64,000 nt of DNA from Strigamia acuminata. Lineage: Eukaryota; Arthropoda; Chilopoda; Geophilomorpha; Linotaeniidae. The position numbers were made by a program, and so were the translations under genes. The stretch covers positions 34,002,427-34,066,426 of the forward strand of contig OX442315.1 of assembly GCA_949358305.1 (NCBI GenBank), given 5' to 3'. Positions 22,801 to 34,096 of the stretch are shown here, in pieces; position 1 is the stretch's first letter; each line of letters begins with the position of its first letter. Below the pieces are notes generated by a model. That model was given only the letters and a program-made list of their open reading frames with translations. It was not told the DNA's origin and did not search any database.

Positions 22801-25800
22801 CAATCTCTGCGTCGGGCATCCATTACTGTACCTGTGGGATGCCATAGTGGGCGTCCAATTCTGCCCGAGTATTCTGAGAGATAAAAAATGTCACTTTTTC
22901 CATTATTTAACCTTTTTAAACACAAATTTTAACACAAACTGTTCAAATTCGATTCTTCGCAAAGCAAATTATCAATGAATACCAACCTGGTGTCGCTCCA
23001 GGAGCGCCTCAGCGCCGGTCACGTCCGTGGCTAGTTCGTCGGACGACACGAGAGCCATCATGCTGTTAATCCAGGACATCAAATCCCTGAAAGTATTTTA
23101 TAATATATTTATATTTGTTCAGTGCGCATGTTTTGAAGCCTCGATTCGATGTTTAACCTGTAATCGCTCAAGAATCGTTGCAAATCGTAAGAATCCAACA
23201 GTTTTTCTCTGCGAGCGTTCGCCTTTGCGGTCAACTGGGTCCATTCCTCGTTGATCTCTTTCTGCTTAGCGTAAATTGTGTCCGCTGCTTCGGGGTGAGT
23301 TTGCATTAAACGGTTGGCAGTTTCATCCAATCGATGAATCTAGTACAACAAAATAAATTAAGCACAAAAATGGATCTTTATACAGAAAAATGCACTTTTT
23401 GGCTCAAAAATGCACTTTATCGGCTCAAAAATGCATTTTTCGACTCAAAAATGCACTTTGACGGCTCAAAAATGCACTTTGACGGCTCAAAAATGCACTT
23501 TTCGGCTCAAAAATGCACTTTTTCGGCTCAAGAATGCACTTTTCGACTAAAAAATGCACTTTTTCGCTCAAAAATGCACTTTTTCGCTCAAAAATGCACT
23601 TTTTCGCTCAAAAATGCACTTTTTCGCTCAAAAATGCATTTTTTTGGGTCAAAATGCACTTTGTATGTAAAAACAAGCTATTTTTTTTACAAAAAAAGGC
23701 AATAATACAATTAATATGAATTTTTGCCTCTCAATACCTTATCGCCGAGTGCAGCCAAATCACGATCCAACCCTTCATGTTTTCGTTGCAAAGCTTGCAC
23801 ACTGCGCAAATCTTTGCCGTAATCGTCGTTATTAAGTGCGTCGTCTTTCTCCTGAATCCAGTCTTTGGTTTCGTCCACTTCCCGATGGAATCGTTGTACT
23901 TCGTGACTACTTCCCAACTGCTGCGCACGTTCTTGCGTCGAAGATTGCAATTGAGTCCACTCTGTATTCAAATCCTAAAAACAAAAAAAAAAAAAATCAA
24001 ATCGATTTATAAATAAATAATAAAAAATAAAAAAAAATACATCAATTTGCGTGCGAATTTTCATCGCAGCTTCGGGTTGTCCGACATTCATCAACTGAAC
24101 CGCAATTTCGTTCATCTCAGCCAAACGAACTTCGTTCGCTTTCAAATCGGTCTGGAAATCGTCAAACTTCTTCTGCAACACTTCAACTTGCTCCAGATCG
24201 TCGCCACAGTCTTCTTGGTTCGCATACTGCTTTTTATCCTTAATCCACTGTCCCAAATCGGCAGCTTCTCGCACCAACGAATACGCTTTGCACGCTTCCG
24301 CCAATTTCTGTTTACGTTCCCGTCCCAACGCCAACAAATTTTCATACCTCAAAAAAAAAAAATAAATAAATAAAACCAAATTAATTTTTTTAAAAAAAAC
24401 AATTACTGCGCTTCGATTTGATTCTGCCGAGCCGCGATGCTGCTGCTGTCGGCCAAATTCTGCTGACTCGCCGACAAACCCGCGTCGATTTTCTTCACAT
24501 AAGCTGCAGGAACAAATCCCTGTCGATCATTCACTTCAACCTTCCACCAATCCTTGTTGTTGCTGTTCAACAGTGCCAAAACGTCTCCCTTCTTCATCGA
24601 AACCTCTCTCGGGCTCTTCTCCGTGTAATCATACAGCGCCATAACGAACTCCTTGCCGGCTTGATCAATCACGGGAGTTTCTTGTTGCTACAAACAAACA
24701 AAAAATTAAAAACAAACCCAAAAAAAACTATTTTCGTATTAAATTTACTCGGCAGGACATAGCTTGGTCCCTAAGCGCTTGTATGCTCGACCCAAACGCC
24801 TCCAAATCGGCCACGAGGATGTCGTGTTTCTTCAGCAGAGCCTCGGACGAATCTTCGTCTTTCCCGAAATCCGTGCTCCCAACGATCGGTTCTTTCTCCT
24901 TCATCCACGATTCCGCTTCATTAGCATCGGTGAAATATTGATGAGCCTGCAGAGAGTCCTCTAAATCCTGTTTGCGTTGCAGAGCTTTATCCTTGAGTTG
25001 CTGCCACCTATCGCTAAGTCCGTGCACGCGATTTTTAATTTCGTCGCTCGCGAAGTGTCCTAATTAAATAAAAATTAAATAAAATTTTTAAATTAAAATT
25101 TGATTTTTTTCTCACCTTCGTTGACCATGTCGTCGCCACTTTGACAGACGACTTTGATTCGATTTTCGTGGCTGTTGATTTCGGCTAAGACCGCTTGATG
25201 TTTCTTGATTAAATTCTGAACTCCGATCAAATCACGACCTCTGTTGGTAGAGCCTGCAATCGGTTCCTTTTCTCGAATCCACGCCTCTTCGTCCTCGATA
25301 TCGCGAAACAACTGCTGCACTTTGAGCGAGTCCATCAGCCGCTGTTTGCGAGAGTACATTGGTTGTTGCAGGGTGTCGTATCGGCCTTGCACGGTTGTCT
25401 GCTTGTTTTTAATGGCGTCTGCGTCGAAGTGACCGCATTCGACGAACTGATTGGCTTGGATACCAATTCCATCAATTCGATCTTGGTGAGCAATCACGTC
25501 GGCTTCGAGCAGCGCTTGTTTTTTTAACAGATTCTGGACACTGGTCAAATCCTAAAAAATATATATTTTAAATATATATTTTAAAATAATTATTTGTGGA
25601 TTTAATACTTTTCCGTAATCTTCCGAGCCGGTCTGCCCTTCGAGTTCGGACAACCATAATTCGATGTCTTCGACACCGCGATTAAATTGTTGTTGTTGAC
25701 TCGCTTCGGCCAATTTGGCGCCCTTGCGTTCGGTTGCTTCGACAAGTGTTTCCCACAATTTAACGATTTCGTTCATGCGGTCTCTGCAAGTTAAAAAAAA

Positions 25801-28800
25801 AAGCGAAAATTAAATTTTTATAAATATATCGGTATATATATATATATATATATATATTTCATTAAATCGAGGCCCTGTATTGCTTTTAAACTAAAAAATT
25901 CAAGTTATTGTCTAAAAAATTCAAGTTTTTGTCTAGAAAATTCAAGTTATTGTCTAAAAAATTCAACTTTTTGTCTAAAAAATTCAACTTTTTGTCTAAA
26001 AAATTCAACTTTTTGTCTAAAAAATTCAACTTTTTGTCTAAAAAATTCAACTTTTTGTCTAAAAAATTCAACTTTTTGTCTAAAAAATTCAACTTTTTGT
26101 CTAAAAAATTCAACTTTTTGTCTAAAAAATTCAACTTTTTGTCTAAAAAATTCAACTTTTTGTCTAAAAAATTCAACTTTTTGTCTAAAAAATTCAAGTT
26201 TTTGTCTAAAAAATTCAAGTTTTTGTCTAAAAAATTCAAGTTTTTGTCTAAAAAATTCAAGTTTTTGTCTAAAAAATTCAAGTTTTTGTCTAAAAAATTC
26301 AAGTTTTTGTCTAAAAAATTCAAGTTTTTGTCTAAAACTCTCATTTTTGAATCTATTAATCTATTATGCATACTTAGTCCAAAAAATGAATTTTTTCATT
26401 TAAAATTGCAGGTTTTGTTTGAAATAACACATTTTTCAGTCTCAACGTCGCGAAATTTCGTGACGAACCCGCACAAAACAAAAACTCACCCAATCTGATC
26501 AGACGCGTAATGATCAGCTTCAATTAATTCCTGCGCAGTGCTCGTAATTTCATCAATCCGATTTTTATTCGCGCTCAATTCTTGTTCAAAATTCTGATGC
26601 TTCTGAACTTTACCGTTTAAATTCGTGGGATCCTAAAACAAAAACAAACAAATCACGCATTAATCACCAAAAAAAAAAAAAAACATTCATTCAATACCAA
26701 ATAATTTTCATCAGTAGCGAACTTCAGCTTTTCGTTGATCCACCCCTTAGTCTCGTCGCAATCCCTCTCGAACTGCTGCAACCGATACGAATCCTCCAGC
26801 ATCGCGCGTCGCTGAGACGACTTCTCCAGAAGCGCGGCCCGTCTTTCCAACAACAAAGCGCGTCTCTGCGCCACATCATCGGCCGCGTAGTGCTGCGCTT
26901 CGATCAACTTCGTCGCGTACTCATCCAGCGCTTTAATCTTCTCTTCCTGAGCCGCCAAAGACTTTTCAAAATCCTCGTGTTTCTTCATCAGCGCCTCCAC
27001 ACTGTCCAACGAATCCCCGAGATCGTCATTCGCTAAAAACGCCTAAAAAAATTAAAAATTTACAATTAAAAATTAAAATTAAATTTAAAAATTGCTCACT
27101 TCTTGTTTAGCCATCCACGTGTCGGCTTGTTCCGTATCCCGGTAAAACAATTGTAAATCGTAACATTGCTCGTACAAAATTCGTCGCTCTTCCCACAAAC
27201 TCAAAAGCATCGTCTTCTCGTTTGCGAGAATAACTAATTTCTCCTTCACTTCTTCGGATGCAAAATGATTTTTCGTCAACAGCATTTGTCCCGCTTCTGC
27301 GGTCGCTCGGAAACTGTCTTCGCGTGCATCAATTTCGCCCTATTCATTAAAAACAAAACAACCAATCAACCTCAATTAAAAAAATCCAATCAAAAACCCA
27401 CTTTGTGCTCTTGATGTCGCTCCAAAAGCGCTTCGGCACCGGCCACATCTTTCGCAAGTTCGTCGGCAGATATAATCGACTTCATGTCATTAATCCACGA
27501 AATTAAGTCACGGAAATCAGCCAAAAATCGATGCACGAAGAACGAATCGTCAAGTCGGCGTCGCCTTTCATACGCCTACGAAACAAAACAAAATATTAAA
27601 TAAAATTTTTTATTTGTATTTTATTTTTCTCTCCACCTTTGCTTTGAGCCGTTCCCAATTCTGCACGATCTCGGCGTGTTTGTTTTTGATTTGATCGCCG
27701 TGCGTGGGATGGCTTTCGTACAAACGATCGGCTTCCTGCCCCAAAGTCATCACTTTGTCTTCGAGAGCGGCCAAATCGCGCTCCACGCCTTCGTGTTTGC
27801 GTTGAAGCGTCTGAACGCTGGCCAAATCTCGTCCGTAATCGTCCGACGAGAGCACGACGTCTTTCTCGGTGATCCACGCGATGGTCTCGTCCGCATCTCG
27901 ATTGAAACGTTGAATTTCGTGAGCACCGAACAACCGATCTTGTCGGGATAGAGCCAGAGATTTCAAGCGTTGCCAGGCCTCGTTTAATTCCTTAATTAAT
28001 AAAAAGAAATTAATAAAATTTGAGACGAATAATTGAATTAAAAAAATCACCTCTTTTCGTCTTAGGATTGTTTCCTTCTCGGGATGGTCGTCCGAAACCA
28101 ATTTATCGGCCAATTCGTTCACCTCGGTGACCCGGTATTCTTGAGACATCATGTCCTTTTGAAACTCGTCGAATTTTCTTTGCAAAAGTTGCACATGTTC
28201 AAGATCAAGACCGAATTCGTCGGTTCCCACAAAGGCTTCCTGCAACATTTAGTTCGTTTAATTCAAATTTGACAAAAAATTAATTTCTTTTTTACTTTGT
28301 CGTTAATCCAAAACATGACTTCATCGCATTGACGCAGGAATTGCACTAAAACAAGTGCTTGTTGCAATTTCAATCCTTTGTCAGTCAACTTGGCTAAAAG
28401 CATCTCCCACAATCGATGTAACTCTTCGAGTCGTTGCTAATTTAAAAGAATAAGAAATTAATAAACCAACAATAAAACGTGATGTATAATGTGCATTTGC
28501 AGATGCAAAAAAAAAAAAAAACTGCAATTTTTACACGCAATAATGGACTTTCTTGTACAAAAAGTGCATTTCTGAACAAAATACTGCAAGGTAAAGCACT
28601 ATAATGCTTTTTCTGCATACAAATACGCACTTTAATACATTTTTTCTGGAAAAAAAGCTTTTTTAATGCCTTTTATAAGCGTACAAACCGCAATAATGCT
28701 CATATACAACCAAAAAGTGCATTTTATCTGGAAATAACGCATTTTTAATGCCTTTTTAAGCGTACAAAACTGCAATAATGCTCATATACAACCAAAAAGT

Positions 28801-29277
28801 GCATTTTTTTGCAAATAAATGCACTTTAAGGCACATTTAATATACCTGAATGACGCTGGATGCAAAATGTCCTTGATTTATCATTTCCATGCCGGTATTA
28901 TCCAACACAACGATAGCATTACTGTGTGCAGCAACCTCGGCTTCAAAAGCTTGATGTTTTTGTATTTTAGCCTGTAAGAAAAAAAAATTAAAAAAAAATT
29001 AATCTAAAAAAAAATAAAAAAATCGAATTACCTGTAGGTTTGTAGGATCTTTATAACTCTCATCCGAAGCAGCTTGCAATTTCTCATTAATCCACGACTC
29101 CAATTCATCAGCATCTCGCTTAAAATACTGAAACCTTCTCGAATCCTCTAATTTATCCCTCTTGGACCTCGCTTCCGCCTTAAACTGCCCATAACGACCC
29201 AGGACTTGATCACGTCTGTCCTGAATATCCTCCACAGTCTCCAAAACTTTGATTTCGCGAGCGGGAATCTCCGTCAT
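16820..29277 (-). CDS. SPTAN1: Alpha-spectrin (non-erythroid type), about 30 exons
   Basis: The start is at 29277 ([19 protein letters not shown]) and the stop at 16820-16822 ([12 protein letters not shown]). The product is a full-length alpha-spectrin, the antiparallel partner of beta-spectrin in the membrane skeleton. Visible parts are about 20 triple-helical repeats with family anchors (LERHQ, QQFSRD, EAWI, WIGE-like ends), an SH3 domain encoded at 24403-24672 ([19 protein letters not shown] then [18 protein letters not shown]), and C-terminal EF hands at 17310-16820 with a canonical loop [12 protein letters not shown]. The vertebrate alphaII insert carrying the calpain and calmodulin site after the SH3-bearing repeat is absent; repeat residues run straight from KIRTQID to DLNTEW. 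Exons are separated by mostly short introns, six of which hold minisatellites. A 5' UTR intron ends three bases before the ATG. Confidence 0.97.
17880..18470. repeat. 21-bp minisatellite in a spectrin intron
   Basis: The unit is TGCTATTTCCAGTTCT followed by A5 (21 bp), in more than 20 copies with TTTTAAATTGC and TAAAATGC variants. The array stops only a few bases before the acceptor side of a small exon encoding [14 protein letters not shown]. Confidence 0.9.
19620..19885. repeat. 41-bp minisatellite in a spectrin intron
   Basis: The unit is A5-TGCTC-T5-CGAC-A5/6-CTGCA-T5-CGGTGC. The anchor AAAAATGCTC occurs at 19660, 19702, 19743, 19784 and 19825, 41-42 bp apart. Each half has the same A-tract/T-tract layout as the 21-bp arrays. 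Confidence 0.9.
21000..21530. repeat. ~31-bp minisatellite in a spectrin intron
   Basis: Repeats of ACGTATAAAACGTTAAAAAA then TAAGTTAAAA occur. The CGTTAAAA anchors at 21009, 21040, 21070 and 21102 give steps of 30-32 bp. About 16 copies, AT-rich and drifting toward the right end. Confidence 0.85.
22832..22873 (-). other. Candidate 42-nt spectrin microexon
   Basis: On the minus strand a good acceptor (TTTATCTCTCAG) is followed by exactly 14 codons ([14 protein letters not shown]) and then CAG/GTACAG. It is phase 0 at both ends, between exons ending LLERHQ (22987) and starting [14 protein letters not shown] (22566). It resembles the first 14 residues of that next exon at 6 of 14 positions, with two further conservative changes. 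The donor is weaker than its neighbours. Vertebrate alphaII reads straight from LLERHQ to EHRTEID, so this would be an optional insert. Confidence 0.5.
23370..23700. repeat. 20-21-bp minisatellite in a spectrin intron
   Basis: The unit is CTC-A5-TGCAC-T5-CG(G), 20-22 bp, about 14 copies. A- and T-tract centres are about 10 bp apart. The spacer TGCAC links it to the arrays at 15.5 and 19.7 kb. Confidence 0.9.
25890..26340. repeat. 21-bp minisatellite in a spectrin intron, two-block structure
   Basis: The unit is A6-TTCAA(C/G)-T5-GTCT (21 bp), about 21 copies and nearly perfect. Flanking copies have CAAG, whereas an uninterrupted central block of about 12 has CAAC. This points to local homogenisation. 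Confidence 0.92.
28490..28840. repeat. ~81-bp repeat in a spectrin intron
   Basis: GCGTACAAA followed by CTGCAATAATGCTCATATAC recurs at 28679 and 28760 (81 bp apart). Shorter pieces with AAAAAGTGCATTTT and TGCATTTTT surround it. It is more degenerate than the other arrays. Confidence 0.7.
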
Positions 29278-29280
29278 TTT

Positions 29281-31171
29281 CTATTCCATAAAAAAAAATA
29301 AAATAAATAAAAAATTAATATTTTTCATTTTATAATTTTACAAATGACACCCATTAGCATCGCCCTACCTCTTTGGCGTGAAAAAAAGCGAAGGATAAAC
29401 CAAAAGACGAGATAGAAGGAGAAATACACGCAAAAACAGAGGCAAACGAGGACTAAAAACAAATCGGGATACTGTGCTAGAAAGGGACAAACGTCTCGCA
29501 TTTGAAACGACAAAAATCAAATCCCATTATCGATGCATTTTCAAACCGGCGTTTTTCGCTCCTTTTTACTCATCAAAAAGGTGGGAAAATTACGTATTTC
29601 CGGTTTAAAAACGACCAAATTCGTTTTTCTCACAAATCACGACTGCTAATTATTTTTTTTTGTCCGCACCGAATGAGTTAATGGCAGAATTTACGGGCGC
29701 GGCTGTGACTGCGTCAGAGTGCAGTATCCGAAACCCCGAGTGATTTCAGGCAAATCAATAACATCTCATTGCCATGGTAGCCGCAGCTAAAAATACCCCA
29801 TTTGACTTAAAGTCAGATGTTCCACTAAAATTTTAATTTTATTACAAATTTTCTAGAAATTTTTCAATTTGAATTAATTTTGATTAAAAAAAATACTAAA
29901 AATGTCCCATTGCAGCTTTCGGCTTTTGGCCTTTGCACCATTTCCTTCTATTTGCAAGTTATTTACTCCCATTGGTATCTTGACTAATTCATCCGTGATA
30001 ATCAACTCATATTAGGCCTATGCGAGTACTCTTTGAAGCGAATGCGAATGCGATACTGCAGTTTGGCGATATTTTTGCATTATATTGCTTAGAACTAGCG
30101 ATCTGATTGGCTCCCTTATTTTACAAAATAGTATAAAAGTTGAGGAGTTACGTTATGTTATCAGTCCATTTTTATAATTATGAGCTTGTAACTCATAATT
30201 ATAAGGAACAATTGGCAACCGCGAACTGAGCAAAGTGAAAATAAAATTAAGCAAGTCGGTCAATACAAGCTAAATATTTGTGCATATTTGTGCGCTAGAA
30301 AAAAATAAAGTAATGGAAAACATGTGGAAAATGTTATGGAAGGAACTGCTTTCCATTAGTTGAGGTGTTAAATTCCCACAATATATAAATTTCATATTTC
30401 TATATTGTATGTCCGTATCATATGTCCATAACACATCGGGACAAAAAATGTGGGTCCGCGACATTACGTAGTTTGAGAAGCGCTGTTGAATTTTACTGTG
30501 TATTTGGCATGCAAAATTGCAATGAAATTGCATAAATGATCTGATTAAAGAAATTAAAGATCCCTGTGGCCAGAAGGGGTTTTAAAAAACACTCTAGATG
30601 TAATCAATTTCATTTTCATGACATCATCATGATCTAATAGAAAAATTAAGGTCAAACATGTTTCATAAATTGGAACAACTGCTTATTGCAGATGGTTTTA
30701 TCTCATTTTTAAGTACTTAAAGGAGAATTCATGACTGTTATCTAAAATGCCACGCCTTGATTAGAACTGAATTTTTCCAATCCACAAAATACACAGAAAA
30801 TACAGAAAATATAGAAAAAAAAAAACAAAATAAATTTTATACCTTTAAAACATAAATAAAATGCCCCCATTTTGACATTTTTAGTTGACTATTGCAACAA
30901 TATTTGATTGGCTGCAATTGCAATTCAATTCCCACAACATTTTACCGTTTTTAAACCAAAATTTATTTTGGATGAAACCTGCTCAATGCCATTTAATGAA
31001 GATTGATTAAGAGCAAAATGCATAGGGATGTGTACTTTTGGGCGGGGTCCATGTTGAAACCGCGTTTACATGGCCGTTCGCGGTGATAATATCGTATTCA
31101 GAATGATAATTGTTAATGCACTTAGTTTCCCTTTGTATTTATGGTTTAAACAAGTCGAAATGAATACTCAC
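29281..31171 (-). other. Alpha-spectrin 5' UTR intron
   Basis: An acceptor (GGAATAG on the minus strand) ends at 29281, three bases before the ATG. The best donor upstream on the same strand is CCGCC/GTGAGTA at 31172. The 1.9 kb between them is AT-rich. I found no gene or array in it; 30150-30200 has a small inverted repeat around ATAATTATGAGC. Confidence 0.5.
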
Positions 31172-31270
31172 GGCGGAATAATATTGTGACTTCTCTTCCT
31201 GATCGAAACCGTAAAACGCCGAGACTCTAATGGCCTCAAATGACGTCTTGCGGCAAGTGACGTCACTCCC
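31172..31270 (-). promoter_or_regulatory. Alpha-spectrin promoter/first exon with CRE
   Basis: A putative non-coding exon ends at the donor GTGAGTA (31171 downward). A perfect TGACGTCA lies at 31258-31265 and a near-copy TGACGTCT at 31241-31248. The region is richer in G+C than its surroundings. Confidence 0.5.
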
Positions 31271-31776
31271 TATTATCTACTAACAGTTATCTTCGTTAAT
31301 AAAAATTAACGAATTATTATTCATTAAAAAATTGATAAATTTAATTGACAGGTAGTTTCCGAAGTTTTATTTCAAGTTCAAAGTGAAACATCGTTTTTAT
31401 ATTTAATAAATCCTTACAAAATACCAGGGGAGTAAGGAATGGTGATTGTAAATGTAAGAGCCAGTCAACGTCATATCACAGCCGAGACGGCAGTGAATAA
31501 AAGTTAAGCCACACCCACAACGACATCTGTTGGTCATTAAACGCAACACAGACAAAATGATTCTTCCAATACATTATTTGACTTTTATTAAACAAAAAAA
31601 AATCCACTTTACAATATAACAAAAAAAAACGAAATGAAAAATTCGATTAAATGAAAAAAGGTGTCGCAATCTTATCATAGAAGACCAAACCATTCATTTG
31701 TCTGCGAATGGCATGTTCAGTGGCACATGAAACATTTTTTTAAATTTCAATCGTATATAAAACCCGTCGATACAGC
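31271..31776. other. Intergenic between spectrin promoter and UBL5 3' end
   Basis: AT-rich; no gene recognised. The part adjoining 31776 is the likely 3' UTR of UBL5. A segment near 31505-31535 (AAGCCACACCCACAACGACA) resembles the reverse of 9171-9198. Confidence 0.4.
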
Positions 31777-32254
31777 TCATTGATAATACAGCTCAAGGTT
31801 CATACCATCGTGTATTTCGTCTATGAAAAGTGGAATTTAAGGTCAATTTTTGCACGTTTTTTGGACTTTTGTAGTGAAATACACCAAAGGATACAATCTT
31901 CCAGTTTGATGTGGTCCTTATATATTGTATACCTGTCAAATAAATAAAGAATTGTTTCTTTTATCTTCATATTAGACTTATTTTGTCATATTTACCATTT
32001 TTTCAAGACAATTTTGTCCCATTTTGTGCCGGTCTGCGCAGCTATTAGTTTTTTCAAATCGCAAATCGTGTCGTCGGGGCTGTATATATGTTAAGAAAAA
32101 ATTTGAAATGGGAAGGGGAAAGAAATCGAATTTAATTCCGTCTGTTTTTTGTTTCAATAATTAAGTTGTGAGTGTTTGTTTTGTTTATAAAAGGATACTT
32201 GCACTTCACTCGGACTTTTTTGCCTAAGCGGTCATTGCAAGTTATTTCTATCAT
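31777..32254 (-). CDS. UBL5: Ubiquitin-like protein 5 (UBL5/Hub1), 4 small exons
   Basis: All exons are too short to stand out as open frames. Exon 1 (32254-32199) reads [18 protein letters not shown]. Exon 2 (about 32082-31998) reads [20 protein letters not shown] then DKIVLKKW. Exon 3 (about 31933-31900) reads [12 protein letters not shown]. Exon 4 (about 31818-31777) reads [14 protein letters not shown] and stops at 31777-31779. Joined, they give the 73-residue length typical of UBL5, with the C-terminal Tyr-Tyr in place of the di-glycine, so it is not conjugated like ubiquitin. UBL5 acts in pre-mRNA splicing and in mitochondrial stress signalling. An acceptor-like TTCATTCTAG about 25 nt upstream of the ATG suggests a 5' UTR intron. 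Confidence 0.93.
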
Positions 32255-34096
32255 TACAATACGACTTTTGGTTATCCTAGAATGAAAAATAAAGGTTGAA
32301 ATTCGTTGATTTAATATTTAATCAGCTATAATTACCTTCAAATCGTCAAAAAGCTTGATACTTAATAAAAAGGCTTAAAATTCAGCGCTTAGTAAGAACG
32401 TAGTTTGTAATTCGCCACAGTGTGTCGCTCCTGATTTTTGTTTAACTAGATCCTGCTTCGTGCCGTATACTAAAGATACGATGGCTGAGAGGGGACAACA
32501 CAATTCACTTAGTAACATGTTTAAAAAACTTTGTCTACTTTATCTCCTTGTCTATTATGTGAACATAACTTTTCAAAATTTATTAAGTTTTTAATGCAAT
32601 CACATTACAATGAATTTACAAATACATATATCACATTATCAATCTGTATATTCCAGTCAACAAAGAAACTTCATTCACCTAAATATACATATATATATAT
32701 ATATAAATTAAATTATTTTAACTTTTATAGTACATAATTTTTGAAACAATTCTACATAAAAATTTAAAATGCAACTATAACATTTTTTTTATAAAGACAA
32801 ACTATACGATACATTAAAAATACAAAAAATGCATATCTTAGGCAAATTGTGTTATCATAATTAATTAAACTGGTCTTGTACCTGCAAAAAATAAAAATTT
32901 AAATTTAAAAAAAAAGTTATGGAAAAATGAAGAAAAAAATCACTTAAATAAAAATAACTATTTTTAATTTTCTAGTCAAAAACAGATTTCATTTTTAAAG
33001 TTTAGAAACTGAATATATACAATAAATTTGTAATTAAATCCTTAATCCTTTCGTTGTTATACGTCAATGTTACTTTACTGAGCAGCCATCTTTCTTTATG
33101 ATTACAACTAATCATAATTTTAATTTATCACCTTCACATAATTATTTGTTAACTGTGACAAATGCAAAAGTATTTGTTATCAAAACATTTCTAAGGAATT
33201 CTAAATTTAAAACAAATTAACTATGATAAATTGATGCTTTTTTGCAGCTTCACACCTTTGAATGCATAAAGTCATAAAAAAGAGGTTCAAAAAGCATCGT
33301 TTTGGAACATTTAGTTCTGATTGAATGCTAATACTTCATTGGTAAAACACAAGACACGAATAGTCCTGTTGATGACAACATAAAAGCAATCTAATCAAGA
33401 GAAACATGTGCATGTTTTGCAAATACATGTACAGAAGGTTCAGAATTATTTAAATGCAGTTTTCAAATTGTGAGCTGTTACATGATTTAATTTCAGAAGG
33501 CAACACAAAGGTATTTTTTTTTTTTAATTAAGACATAACACTTATAAATCACCAGGATGTATGGACATTTCGAGATGTTTTTTTTATATGCAACCAATCA
33601 CACACGAGTGTGTTTCAAAATTGGCCTATCAGAATTGTTTAAAATTGGCCTATCAGAATTGTTTAAAATTGGCCTATCAGAATTGTTTAAAATTGGCCAA
33701 TCAGAATCTTTTTAAAAAAAGACCAATAAGAATTTTGTTTAAATTAACCAATTAGAATCGTTCAAAAATTGACAAATCAGAATCGTTTAAAAAATTGTCC
33801 AATGAAATCGGCCGACGCTAAAAATAACCCTAACTTGATTTTCTGGACACAATCTTCAAAATTGTCATTTTAAATTGTCATTTACCGAATACCAATTTCG
33901 TTTACATTTCGTAACATTTAAAAATGTCCGGACTTCCTGGTAACGAACAAAAAATTCGAAAATACATAATTATTTATTTCCTGTTTGCTTTCTTTCTCAA
34001 GTTAGTTTTCGATCGTTACCGTACTCTTTTAAATCATTAAAACAAAATGTTTTATGACCCATCAAACTCCGTAGTTTATGCGGCGGAGTTTGATGT
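32255..34096. other. Intergenic, AT-rich, between UBL5 and stomatin
   Basis: No gene is recognised. It holds the UBL5 promoter (near 32255-32480), an (AT)n run near 32690, the CCAAT-type repeat at 33595-33800, and the stomatin 3' UTR below 34096. Confidence 0.45.
33595..33800. repeat. ~24-bp tandem repeat carrying CCAAT/ATTGG motifs
   Basis: The unit AATTGGCCTATCAGAATTGT plus TTAA is repeated about eight times with drift. Variants read ATTGGCCAATCAGAATC, GACCAATAAGAATT, AACCAATTAGAATCG and GACAAATCAGAATCG. Several units contain the NF-Y core CCAAT or ATTGG, and a separate CCAATCA lies at 33593-33601. Confidence 0.8.

Noticed and set aside
23370-23700. Regular short repeats resembling a CRISPR array
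   Set aside because: Eukaryotic DNA, no unique spacers; the repeats abut directly as a minisatellite.
25886-26498. Frames of 161 and 196 codons of repeated LNFLDK / FLSKKFN
   Set aside because: Same cause: a 21-bp intronic minisatellite read in frame. It is not a repeat protein.
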